64,000 bases of DNA from Erythrobacter sp. SCSIO 43205 (lineage in GTDB: Bacteria > Pseudomonadota > Alphaproteobacteria > Sphingomonadales > Sphingomonadaceae): contig NZ_CP063202.1 in the NCBI RefSeq assembly GCF_019904235.1, forward strand, positions 2,542,001 through 2,606,000, in the 5' to 3' direction. Below are positions 19,799 through 29,187 of this stretch, piece by piece. The translations under genes were made by a program, and so were the position numbers. Below the pieces are notes generated by a model. It made no database searches. It was given only the letters and a program-made list of their open reading frames with translations, and was not told the DNA's origin. Position 1 is the stretch's first letter, and each line of letters opens with the position of its first letter.

Positions 19799-20668
19799 GT
19801 GCCCTCACTTAAGGAACTAAAAGATCGGATCGGGTCGGTTAAATCGACTCAGAAGATCACCAAGGCCAAGCAGATGGTCGCAGCGGCTAAGCTGCGCCGT
19901 GCTCAGGCTGCGGCTGAAGCGGGTCGGCCTTATGCCGAGCGTTTGAGCGCCGTTATGGCCTCGCTCGCTGGCAAGGTCTCCGGCGACAGCGCGCCCAAGC
20001 TTCTCGCTGGCACCGGCTCTGACCAGCGCAACCTTCTGGTTGTGGTCAACACCGACAAAGGCCTTTGCGGCGGTTTGAACTCGAACCTTGTGAAAGCGGC
20101 CAAGGCGAAAGCGCAGGAGCTTTTGGCTCAAGGCAAGTCGGTTGAGTTTTACCTCGTCGGCAAAAAGGGCCGCGCGCCCTTGAAGCGCGAGTATGCAAAA
20201 GAGATCACCGGCGGCTTTGACACCTCTGTTGTGAAGACCCCGGGCTTTGAAGAAGCAGACGCGATTGCTGCCGAGCTCCTTGAAATGTTCGAGGAAGGCA
20301 AGTTTGACGTCGCGCACCTGATCTTCCCGACCTTCAAGTCGGCTCTGGCTCAAGACCCAACGGTCAACCAACTGATCCCGGTCCCCTCACCCGAAACGTC
20401 GGATGAAGGCGGCGCCGTGGTCGAATATGAGCCGGGCGAAGAGGAAATCTTGGAAGCTCTGCTGCCGCGCTATGTGAAGACGCAAGTTTTCGGCGCGCTG
20501 CTTGAGCGTGAGGCATCCGAGCAAGGCGCTTCGATGACCGCGATGGACAACGCAACGCGTAACGCTGGCGACCTCATCAACAAGCTGACGATCCAATACA
20601 ACCGCAGCCGTCAGGCCGCGATTACGACCGAACTGATTGAAATTATTGCAGGCGCGGAGGCTCTATAG
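19799..20668 (+). CDS. atpG: ATP synthase F1 subunit gamma
   Basis: A 289-aa central stalk subunit starting at GTG 19799 after AAGGGAGG. It has the conserved N-terminus [22 protein letters not shown] (cited in parts) and the C-terminus [34 protein letters not shown] coiled coil that turns inside the alpha/beta ring. It ends TAG at 20668, two bases before the small inserted gene. Confidence 0.98.
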   Translation: MPSLKELKDRIGSVKSTQKITKAKQMVAAAKLRRAQAAAEAGRPYAERLSAVMASLAGKVSGDSAPKLLAGTGSDQRNLLVVVNTDKGLCGGLNSNLVKAAKAKAQELLAQGKSVEFYLVGKKGRAPLKREYAKEITGGFDTSVVKTPGFEEADAIAAELLEMFEEGKFDVAHLIFPTFKSALAQDPTVNQLIPVPSPETSDEGGAVVEYEPGEEEILEALLPRYVKTQVFGALLEREASEQGASMTAMDNATRNAGDLINKLTIQYNRSRQAAITTELIEIIAGAEAL

Positions 20669-20670
20669 AG

Positions 20671-22315
<1,645 letters not shown>

Positions 22316-22320
22316 TTCCG

Positions 22321-22578
22321 ATGGCGCTCCACTTTGAACTCGTAACCCCGGCCAAGCTGGTCCGCTCTGAGGAAGTCCACATGGTTGTGGTCCCAGGCTC
22401 AGAGGGCGAGTTCGGCGTTCTCGAAGGTCACGCGCCTTTCATGAGCACGATCGACGATGGCGCGGTTCAGGTGTTCAAAACCGCCGGCGGTGAGCCTGAG
22501 ACAATCAACGTCAAAGGCGGCTTTGCCGAAGTTGGCGAAAACGGCATCACCGTTCTCGCGGAGCAAGTCGAAGGCTAA
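22321..22578 (+). CDS. atpC: ATP synthase F1 subunit epsilon, short form
   Basis: An 85-aa protein with only the N-terminal beta-sandwich domain ([24 protein letters not shown], cited in parts, then [16 protein letters not shown]). The C-terminal two-helix domain, which in E. coli inhibits ATP hydrolysis, is missing: the family norm is about 130-140 aa. Short epsilon subunits occur in this group of bacteria, so this is probably native and not a truncation. Last gene of the operon. Confidence 0.95.
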   Translation: MALHFELVTPAKLVRSEEVHMVVVPGSEGEFGVLEGHAPFMSTIDDGAVQVFKTAGGEPETINVKGGFAEVGENGITVLAEQVEG

Positions 22579-22598
22579 AGCCTGACACAATCCAATTC

Positions 22599-22638
22599 AA
22601 AAAGGGCGGCCCCACTGCAAAGTGCGGGCCGCCCTTTT
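22599..22638 (+). terminator. Intrinsic terminator of the atp operon
   Basis: AAAAAGGGCGGCCCC and GGGCCGCCCTTTT pair around a loop with ACTGCAAAGTGC. The stem is GC-rich and ends in TTTTCG, about 20 bp after atpC. The A-run on the other side lets it also stop the convergent 72-aa gene. Confidence 0.9.
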
Positions 22639-22654
22639 CGTAACGCGTCGAAAA

Positions 22655-22873
22655 TTAGTAGCCCATAAGGTCCACATATTCGGTGGTCGCGTCAGTGCCG
22701 TTTTGCGCGGCGAGGCGTGCGGCTTCTTCGCGAAGAGCCCTCTTGCGCGCCGCTTCCTCGATTTCTGCGCCTCGATCAAAGCCGAACCAAACCTCGACAC
22801 TGCTGCCGGTTTGCAGCGGATAATAGGTTGCTCCAGAAACCGACGCGATTTGCGTTTCGTTCAAAGTCTTCAT
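22655..22873 (-). CDS. Small protein with a bacteriocin-type (double-glycine-like) leader
   Basis: A 72-aa frame with AAAGGATA upstream of ATG 22873. Residues 1-15, MKTLNETQIASVSGA, fit the leader pattern of peptides exported by C39-peptidase ABC transporters: hydrophobic at spaced positions (L4, I9, V12) and ending S-G-A where G-G or G-A is cleaved. The remainder has an aromatic part (TYYPLQTGSSVEVWFGF) and an alanine/arginine-rich amphipathic helix (EEAARKRALREEAARLAAQ). No transporter or immunity gene is in the window. The peptide role is an inference; it may simply be a small helical protein. Confidence 0.6.
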   Translation of the reverse strand: MKTLNETQIASVSGATYYPLQTGSSVEVWFGFDRGAEIEEAARKRALREEAARLAAQNGTDATTEYVDLMGY

Positions 22874-23181
22874 GTTTGTATCCTTTCATGTCTTTCCCAA
22901 TCAGGGAAAACTCAGCATAGGACACCACACTTCCTTCGTATTTAGAGCGGGTTAGCTAGCACTTACCGACTGCGCAATATGACCTAACTCGTGTGTAGCT
23001 GTCACACCTGTGGCGACCTGCTTTTGCACCCAGCTCTCGATCTCCATGACGCTCAGATGGCTCCTGCCGCAACCGGCGAATACTACGCGATATTCCCCGG
23101 CGTTCAGCCCTAGAAAATCCCTTCACAATTCCCCTCGCAAAGCCCACATTGCAGGCCATAACCCTCTTAGGAGAGAAGGCT
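22874..23181. other. Intergenic region without a supported gene
   Basis: This 308-bp gap separates the divergent 72-aa gene and prolyl oligopeptidase, so it should carry both promoters. It holds a GTGTAGCTGTCACAC dyad near 22992. Frames read through it are not conserved-looking. Confidence 0.5.
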
Positions 23182-25317
23182 TTGAAACTTGTATCCACTC
23201 TTGCTTTGGCAGCTGTCATGACGATTGGCGCTGCAACATCCGCAAATGCCGAAGACCCCACCAATGACGGCGTGCCCGGCCCTGATGAAGACCCGTACAT
23301 CTGGCTCGAAGAAGCGCGCAGCGAGGAAGCTCTCGCATGGGTTGAGGAAGAGAACAAGCGCACCCTTGGCGTGCTTGAAGCTGACCCGCGCTTTGACACG
23401 CTGAAAGCCGAAGCGCTTGCCATTTACGACAGCGAAGACCGCATCCCCTATGTGAGCTTTCGCCCCGATGGCCTGTATAATTTCTGGCAGGACAAGGACA
23501 ATCCCAAAGGCCTTCTGCGCCGCACCACGCTCGAAAGCTACCAAAGCGACGAGCCTGAATGGGAAACAGTGCTCGACGTGGACGCGCTGGCTGCTGAAGA
23601 GGGCAAGGAGTGGGTTTACAAAGGCTCCACCTGCCTGCCGACAAACATGGAAATGTGCATGATCGCACTCAGCGATGGGGGCGAGGATGCCACCGTCATG
23701 CGCGAGTTTAACACCACGACCAAACAGTTCGTCGAAGGCGGCTTTATCCTCGATGAAAAAAGCCAAGGCGGTATTCAATGGGTGGATGAAGACACTCTTA
23801 TGGTTGGGCGCGACTTTGGCGAAGGGACGCTCACCGACAGCGAATATCCTTTCACAACGCGCGTCTGGAAACGCGGCACCGATATTGCCGACGCCAAGGA
23901 GATTTTCCGCGGCCAACCCCAAGACGTTTGGGCAGGCGCAAACCTCATGCGCGATGCCAGCGGCACGATCCACGCCACAACCGCCTTTCGCGCAGTCAGC
24001 TTCCATGAAAGCGAGTATTTCTGGCTCAATCCTGACGAGGAATGGGTGAAGCTCGACATTCCAAAGAAAGCCGCTCCTTACGGCATAGTCGATGGCCATA
24101 TGTTGTTTTCGACCGATGTCGATTGGGAAGTGGATGGGCAAACCTTCCCCGCAGACAGCCTCGTGGCGGTCGAACTTGAGGCGTTCAAGAAAGACCCCAA
24201 TGCGGCGGCAAAAACGCTCGTATGGGCCCCGCAGGAGCGTCAGACAAAGCGCGGCGGCGCGATTACGGCAGGCGCGCTGTATGTCGGCCTTCTCGACAAT
24301 GTTGTTGGCAAGGTTCTGAAATTCAATTTCGAAGACGGCCAGTGGGTCAGCGAAGAGGTCGCTCTTCCTGACAATGCCACCGTGGGCATTGCAGCAAGCT
24401 CGAATGAGAGCGAACAGATCATGTTCACTGTCACCGACTTCCTCAATCCAACGACGCTTTATTACACCGACGGCTCTGCCGATCCGCAGCCGCTTAAAAC
24501 CTCGCCAGCCTATTTCGATGCTGCCGGCATGGAAGTGGAACAACACGAGGCGACGAGCAAAGACGGCACCAAAATCCCCTATTTCATTGTCAAGCCTGAG
24601 GGCATGGAGATGAATGGAGATACCGCCATCTTGATGACGGGTTATGGCGGCTTTCAGGTTCCGCGCCTGCCCGCATATCTTGGCACAACGGGCAAGATGT
24701 GGCTGGAACGTGGCGGGGCCTATGTGCTTGGCAATATGCGCGGCGGGGGCGAATTTGGTCCCGGTTGGCACCAAACGGCTATTCGCGAAAACAAACAGCG
24801 CACCTGGGATGATTTCATTGCCATTGGCGATGATCTGGTCGCGAAAGGTTTCACCTCGCCTGAACACCTTGGCATTCAAGGCGGCTCACAAGGCGGGCTT
24901 TTGGTAGGCACCGCCTTTACCCAGCGTCCCGACCTGTTTGGCGCTGCCATCGTGCAGATCCCGCTGTTCGATATGCTGCGCTATCACGTGATCGGGCGCG
25001 GTGCATCGTGGATTGGCGAATATGGCGACCCGCGTATCCCTGAACAGCGCGCGTGGATTGAAGGCTATTCGCCCTATCAAAGAATCGTCGAGGATGCCGA
25101 CTATCCAACGCCTTTCCTATGGGCCTCAACCGCTGATGATCGCACTCACCCCGCGCACGCACGCAAAGGGGCTGCGCGCCTCAAGGAACAGGGTCACCCC
25201 TATTACTACTTTGAGGATATGACGGGCGGTCACTCAGGCGGCGTTGACAATGAACAGCGCGCCAAGCTGCAAGCGCTGCAATTTGTCTATTTGATGCAGC
25301 AATTGATGGACGACTAA
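23182..25317 (+). CDS. Prolyl oligopeptidase family serine peptidase (S9A), exported
   Basis: A 711-aa peptidase from TTG 23182, chosen because AGGAGAG (23169-23175) sits directly upstream and a signal peptide starts here (KLVSTLALAAVMTIG, cleavage near SANA-ED). ATG 23149 would place extra residues before it. The beta-propeller half is followed by an alpha/beta hydrolase half with S569 in GGSQGG, an Asp in STADDRTHP (D652 or D653) and H684 in GGHSGG. The N-terminal DPYIWLEE is a family mark. It cleaves short peptides after proline, probably in the periplasm. Confidence 0.95.
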   Translation: MKLVSTLALAAVMTIGAATSANAEDPTNDGVPGPDEDPYIWLEEARSEEALAWVEEENKRTLGVLEADPRFDTLKAEALAIYDSEDRIPYVSFRPDGLYNFWQDKDNPKGLLRRTTLESYQSDEPEWETVLDVDALAAEEGKEWVYKGSTCLPTNMEMCMIALSDGGEDATVMREFNTTTKQFVEGGFILDEKSQGGIQWVDEDTLMVGRDFGEGTLTDSEYPFTTRVWKRGTDIADAKEIFRGQPQDVWAGANLMRDASGTIHATTAFRAVSFHESEYFWLNPDEEWVKLDIPKKAAPYGIVDGHMLFSTDVDWEVDGQTFPADSLVAVELEAFKKDPNAAAKTLVWAPQERQTKRGGAITAGALYVGLLDNVVGKVLKFNFEDGQWVSEEVALPDNATVGIAASSNESEQIMFTVTDFLNPTTLYYTDGSADPQPLKTSPAYFDAAGMEVEQHEATSKDGTKIPYFIVKPEGMEMNGDTAILMTGYGGFQVPRLPAYLGTTGKMWLERGGAYVLGNMRGGGEFGPGWHQTAIRENKQRTWDDFIAIGDDLVAKGFTSPEHLGIQGGSQGGLLVGTAFTQRPDLFGAAIVQIPLFDMLRYHVIGRGASWIGEYGDPRIPEQRAWIEGYSPYQRIVEDADYPTPFLWASTADDRTHPAHARKGAARLKEQGHPYYYFEDMTGGHSGGVDNEQRAKLQALQFVYLMQQLMDD

Positions 25318-25338
25318 ACAACGTTCGCACCAAATTTC

Positions 25339-25373
25339 AAAAAGGCGGTTTCCTTATCGGGAGCCGCCTTTTT
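25339..25373 (+). terminator. Intrinsic terminator after the prolyl oligopeptidase gene
   Basis: AAAAAGGCGG pairs with CCGCCTTTTT around a loop of about 15 nt (TTTCCTTATCGGGAG), 22 bp past the stop codon, with a T-run. Confidence 0.88.
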
Positions 25374-25546
25374 CGTGCCCGGTGTAAGCCAGGCCGACAC
25401 TTTTGCTTCCGTTCATCGCACGCAGGCAACGGACGGCTTCGTCAATGCCATTTTAACCCTTCTTGAAAAGCCGTGATTAAGGCCGCTCGCCAAATCTCAT
25501 CATATTCGGGGCGTGAAAAACGGGCTTTTAGAAGGAGTGCAATGAA

Positions 25547-25792
25547 ATGGCTTACCCCCGCGATATGTCGATTGCTCAAGCGATCAAGCAATATGGGCTT
25601 CCCAAAAACCACCGCGCGCATTGGTCCCCTGCGCGAAAAGCCGGCGTTGTGCGCGCCGTACAAGAACGCGCCATCAGCTTCCATGAAGCACGCGAACGCT
25701 ATCTTTTGTCGCGCAGTGAGTTTGAAGAATGGGAGCGCGATTATTCGTCCGGCAGCGTTTCTGGTACGCGTTCTGAATTGGAGCGGATCTAA
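25547..25792 (+). CDS. DUF1153 (SciP-like) small DNA-binding protein
   Basis: An 81-aa protein with a strong ribosome binding site (GAAGGAG) before ATG 25547. Residues 27-65 (RAHWSPARKAGVVRAV...ISFHEARERYLLSRSEFEEWE) match the DUF1153 trihelical fold of Caulobacter SciP, which binds DNA and restrains CtrA-activated promoters in the cell cycle. The N-terminal YVIGPDG...TIADLPPP region of true SciP is replaced by a different sequence. This is probably a paralogue or divergent member; its target is unknown. Confidence 0.85.
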   Translation: MAYPRDMSIAQAIKQYGLPKNHRAHWSPARKAGVVRAVQERAISFHEARERYLLSRSEFEEWERDYSSGSVSGTRSELERI

Positions 25793-25803
25793 CGTCTGCC
25801 CAA

Positions 25804-25850
25804 GGGGCACCGTGCCCCCCAGGAGTGCCCCTCCCCAGGAGTGCCCCTCC
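25804..25850. repeat. GC-rich hairpin followed by a 16-bp tandem repeat
   Basis: GGGGCACCGTGCCCC (25804-25818) is a perfect inverted repeat. Directly after it CCAGGAGTGCCCCTCC occurs twice in tandem (25819-25834 and 25835-25850). It lies in the gap between the DUF1153 gene and the convergent HNH gene and may end transcription. Nothing else was seen in this 170-bp gap. Confidence 0.7.
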
Positions 25851-25962
25851 CACAAGTACCCCCCAAAGAGGTCGTCGCTTCGAAGTTTGCTCAAAACCTA
25901 ACCCCTACCCGTTTGAGCGAGGCTTTAAGCGGCGACCTCGACCCTGTTGCACTTTGCTAGCT

Positions 25963-26241
25963 TTACCGGCGGGTGGGCGCGTGAAAATCGGGCTCCTTGC
26001 GGCTGACCCATTTAACGAATTTCGCAATCGCAGGGTGCGCGCGGATGGCTTCGGGATCATCACCAATGCGCGCCAATTCGCCATTCGTGAAATTGGTGTG
26101 GATCGCCTTGTGACAGATCGGGTGAACCGGAACCGTCTCGCGTCCCCTTTTGCTTTTCGGGACAGTGTGGTGCCATTGGATCAGTGTTTCAAACTCGCGT
26201 GCGCACAGCCAGCAGGTCAAGGAAGCGGTTTCCTGACCCAT
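25963..26241 (-). CDS. Small HNH-family protein
   Basis: A 92-aa protein with a CWLC zinc knuckle pair at residues 10-13 and the HNH-like core WHHTVPKSKRGRETVPVHPICHKAIH (cited in parts: WHHTVP, VPVHPICHKAIH). The second Cys/His group would complete a zinc-stabilised beta-beta-alpha-metal fold. Such stand-alone HNH proteins are often annotated as endonucleases, but few are tested. Its ATG is directly adjacent to the TAA of the upstream lipoprotein gene, so they are co-translated. No toxin, restriction or phage context. Confidence 0.8.
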   Translation of the reverse strand: MGQETASLTCWLCAREFETLIQWHHTVPKSKRGRETVPVHPICHKAIHTNFTNGELARIGDDPEAIRAHPAIAKFVKWVSRKEPDFHAPTRR

Positions 26242-26862
26242 TTACGGATCGGCCTTGCTTGTCTGTGTGCTGAAAAGCTCATCAACGGTTTTCATCGCCG
26301 CATCGGCTGCATCATATTGGATAGGCAGAGGCTCATCGGCGCCATCACAAATCCTGAGTGCCAGGAGTTCGCCAGACCGCTCGACCAACACGCCGTCGGA
26401 AATGGCGGGATTGTTGGGCTCGCCCTGTTTGAAGTTGGTCCTGACCATGCGGGAGAAGACGATATAATTGGTGTCGCCGTTGGAAAACTGGATCTGCGCC
26501 TCGCCGCCGCCCGAATAAGGGGCGCTCGCCCACACATCCTCAAACAGCGTCAACTCAGGCTCTTCGCCGCCAAACCGATATTCCGCCCCGCCCTTCGGCA
26601 ATCCGCAAACCGCCACGCGTTTGCCATCAGCGAAATCGCAGGCGAAGATCGGCGTTTCATCAGCCCTGCAAAATGCAGCGCCAGACTTCATTGTCTCGAC
26701 GACATTGCCTTTGGCTGCGGGTGATGGGTCAGACGCATCGTTGGGCGCAGCAGCCGGTGCGGCATCGCTTGAGCCCGTTTCGGCTTCATGGACGGGCTCT
26801 GCGGGGCCTTGGGAACAAGCCGCCAAGGCGCTCAATCCGGCGATCATCCAAACTCTTTTCAT
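26242..26862 (-). CDS. Hypothetical lipoprotein
   Basis: A 206-aa protein with a lipoprotein signal: MKRVWMIAGLSALAACSQG, with lipobox LAAC (Cys16). A Ala/Pro/Ser-rich linker follows, then a globular part with two or more Cys (AFCRADETPIFACDFADG, VAVCGLP, LRICDG) that may form disulfides in the periplasm. Family unknown. It lies 22 bp downstream of glmU on the same strand and leads into the HNH gene. Confidence 0.7.
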   Translation of the reverse strand: MKRVWMIAGLSALAACSQGPAEPVHEAETGSSDAAPAAAPNDASDPSPAAKGNVVETMKSGAAFCRADETPIFACDFADGKRVAVCGLPKGGAEYRFGGEEPELTLFEDVWASAPYSGGGEAQIQFSNGDTNYIVFSRMVRTNFKQGEPNNPAISDGVLVERSGELLALRICDGADEPLPIQYDAADAAMKTVDELFSTQTSKADP

Positions 26863-26884
26863 GCACCCATCCCCCTTTTGACGT

Positions 26885-28249
26885 TCAGCTTTTCTTGGTG
26901 CCGTCTTTCTGGGCGGCCTTCTTCTTTTTCATCGCATCGTGGAAGCGGTCGGCCCAGCCTTGTTTGACGAGCTGCTCGGCGCGCACCATGCGAAGATCGC
27001 CTGCGCCAACGTCCCGGCTAACCGCGCTGCCCGCGGCGACAATAGCATCAGCGCCAATCGTGACCGGCGCGATCAAGGCCGAGTTGGAACCGATAAAGGC
27101 GCGCTCTCCGATGACGGTCTGATATTTGAAATATCCATCGTAATTGCAGGTGATCGTGCCAGCGCCGATATTGGCGTCTTTTCCAACGGTTGCATCGCCG
27201 ATGTAGGAAAGGTGGCTGGCTTTGGCGCCGGGGCCAAGCGTTGCCTTTTTCATCTCGACGAAATTGCCGATGAAGCTGCCCTCTTCCATCACCGCACCGG
27301 GGCGAAGACGCGCGAAAGGACCAGCTTGCGCACCTTTTTCAAGGGTTGCGCCTTCGAGGTGAGTGTAAGCTTTGATGTGCACGCCATCCGCAATGCTCAC
27401 GCCGGGCCCAAAGACCACGTGTGGGTCAATGGTGACATCGCGGCCTAGTTTTGTGTCATGGCTGAAAAACACGGTGTCAGGCGCTTTGAGGGTCGCGCCC
27501 TCATCCATTGCCTGCACCCGGCGTGCGGCTTGCCAGCGTTGCTCAGCCTCGGCCAGTTCAACGCGGCTATTGATCCCAGCCACCTCATTGGGCTCACATT
27601 CGATCACCACCACCTTGTCACCGCGAGCAATCGCGCCCGTCGCGACATCGGGGAGGTAGAATTCGCCTTGCGCATTGTCGTTATCGACCGCTTCCAAAAG
27701 CGGCCACATATCGTCCGAATGCGCGACAATCAGACCTGAATTGCACAGGCGCGTTTTCTTCTCGCGTTCGGTCGCGTCTTTGAACTCGACCATTTTGCGC
27801 ACGGTGCCATCATCATCGGCGATAATGCGGCCATAGGCGAGCGCATCGTCGGGCTTGAAGCCAAGCACCGCGACCTTCGCCCCGCTTGTCAGCGCGCTCA
27901 GAAGCCTTTCAACCGTCGCAGCGCGCACCATTGGCACATCGCCAAAGGTCACCAGCACATGGCCGCTGAAACCTTCAAGCGCAGGTTTCGCCTGAAGCGC
28001 TGCGTGTGCGGTCCCGTGCTGCGGGTCTTGCAGCGCTGTCACGACGTCACGGCCTTCAATCGCCGCATCAATCTGCTCGCGCCGGTCGCCAACCACCACC
28101 ACGGTTTTCTTAGGCGAGAGCGTTTCGAACTCATCCAGAATGTGCATCAACATCGGCTTACCCGCGATCGGGTGCAGCACCTTATGCAGATCGCTTTTCA
28201 TGCGCGTGCCCTTACCAGCGGCAAGGATGATGGCGGCAAAGTCTGTCAT
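26885..28249 (-). CDS. glmU: Bifunctional N-acetylglucosamine-1-phosphate uridyltransferase / glucosamine-1-phosphate acetyltransferase
   Basis: A 454-aa enzyme making UDP-GlcNAc for peptidoglycan and lipopolysaccharide. The N-terminal pyrophosphorylase domain has LAAGKGTRMKSDLHKVLHPIAG-type motif (positions 8-29), and the C-terminal left-handed beta-helix holds the acetyltransferase repeats, including SHLSYIGDATVG and NIGAGTITCNYDG. ATG 28249 opens at the conserved MTDFAAIILAAG; the frame extending to 28561 is antisense to gph. It is divergent from gph with a gap of 94 bp. Confidence 0.97.
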   Translation of the reverse strand: MTDFAAIILAAGKGTRMKSDLHKVLHPIAGKPMLMHILDEFETLSPKKTVVVVGDRREQIDAAIEGRDVVTALQDPQHGTAHAALQAKPALEGFSGHVLVTFGDVPMVRAATVERLLSALTSGAKVAVLGFKPDDALAYGRIIADDDGTVRKMVEFKDATEREKKTRLCNSGLIVAHSDDMWPLLEAVDNDNAQGEFYLPDVATGAIARGDKVVVIECEPNEVAGINSRVELAEAEQRWQAARRVQAMDEGATLKAPDTVFFSHDTKLGRDVTIDPHVVFGPGVSIADGVHIKAYTHLEGATLEKGAQAGPFARLRPGAVMEEGSFIGNFVEMKKATLGPGAKASHLSYIGDATVGKDANIGAGTITCNYDGYFKYQTVIGERAFIGSNSALIAPVTIGADAIVAAGSAVSRDVGAGDLRMVRAEQLVKQGWADRFHDAMKKKKAAQKDGTKKS

Positions 28250-28343
28250 GCGTGGCCTTATACCATGATTGATTGGATTTTGCCGCCCGCTTGCCAGCAA
28301 ATGCTTGCAGTTTAAAGTCCGCTGGGCCACGCGGGGCCCCGCT

Positions 28344-29027
28344 ATGACCAATTTTCCCTTTGATGCCGTCGGTTTTGACCTTGATGGCACCCTTGTCGAC
28401 AGCTTTCGCGACCTTGGCGAAGCAGTGAACCACGCGCTTGAGCTTGGCGGGTTTGATAAAGTGCCGGTGGACAGCTCCAAGGATCTGATCGGCGGCGGCG
28501 CGAAAATCATGCTCTCTAAGGCGGTGGACGCGCAAGGGGGCCTGCCTGCGGATGAATTCAAGGTGCTCTATAAAAAGATGCTGGCCTTTTATTCCGAAAA
28601 CAATGCGGTCCACACACGGCCTTACCCCCATGCGCGCGAGGTGGTGGCAGAGCTCACGGCTCGCGGGGTCAAAGTCATCGTGGTCACCAACAAGTTTGAA
28701 GAGTTTGCCCGCTCAATCCTGACGCAAATCGACTTTATCGAACCGTTTGAGGGCGTGATCGGCGGCAATTCACTTGGCAAGGGGCCCGATGGCCAATTCC
28801 TTGCCAAACCCCACCCCGATCCCATCCTCAAAGCGCGCGAAATCTGCGGCGGCGGCGCTTTCGCTTTTGTCGGTGACAGCACCTATGATGTGAAAGCCGC
28901 CAAGGCAGCCGGTGTTCCTGTGGTCGGTGCAGCTTATGGATATTGCGACAAGCCTCCGCACGAGCTTGGCGCAGATGCGGTGATTGATTCGCTCAATGGG
29001 CTTATTGCAGCCCTTGAAACGCTTTAA
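28344..29027 (+). CDS. gph: HAD-family phosphatase, phosphoglycolate phosphatase-like
   Basis: A 227-aa haloacid-dehalogenase phosphatase. Motif I is FDLDGTLVDS (nucleophile Asp), motif II VVTNKF, and motifs III/IV read KPHPDPILKA and FVGDSTYDVKAAKAAGVP. The cap region and length match Gph, which removes 2-phosphoglycolate arising from DNA repair. ATG 28344 is at the conserved start; the frame is open further 5' but antisense to the glmU leader. The exact substrate is inferred from the family. Confidence 0.88.
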   Translation: MTNFPFDAVGFDLDGTLVDSFRDLGEAVNHALELGGFDKVPVDSSKDLIGGGAKIMLSKAVDAQGGLPADEFKVLYKKMLAFYSENNAVHTRPYPHAREVVAELTARGVKVIVVTNKFEEFARSILTQIDFIEPFEGVIGGNSLGKGPDGQFLAKPHPDPILKAREICGGGAFAFVGDSTYDVKAAKAAGVPVVGAAYGYCDKPPHELGADAVIDSLNGLIAALETL

Positions 29028-29117
29028 TCCGCGTCCCTGACGCTACGGCAGCGCGCTGCGTTTAATCCCCCTGTTGCAAGGCGGCGAAAATCCTGCCACG
29101 CAGCGCCCACATTTGAG

Positions 29118-29133
29118 TTTACGCGCGCGTAAA
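29118..29133. promoter_or_regulatory. Perfect 16-bp palindrome, candidate TetR-type operator
   Basis: TTTACGCGCGCGTAAA is a perfect dyad 55 bp upstream of the SDR start codon. Sites of the form TTTAC-N6-GTAAA are typical for TetR-family repressors of fatty-acid or aromatic-acid degradation. The regulator is not in the window. Confidence 0.55.
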
Positions 29134-29187
29134 GCGTGCATCCCCTCGAACGAATAAAAACAATTCAGCACGGAAAGGAACGATCCC

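Noticed and set aside
23167..24879. 570-codon minus-strand frame inside the prolyl oligopeptidase gene
   Set aside because: Antisense shadow; the plus strand has signal peptide and full catalytic triad.
25442..25894. 150-codon minus-strand frame over the DUF1153 gene
   Set aside because: The plus-strand gene has a strong ribosome binding site and a recognised domain; this one does not.
25825..26724. 299-codon plus-strand frame over the HNH and lipoprotein genes
   Set aside because: Opposes two genes with recognisable features (HNH motif, lipobox); no domain in this frame.
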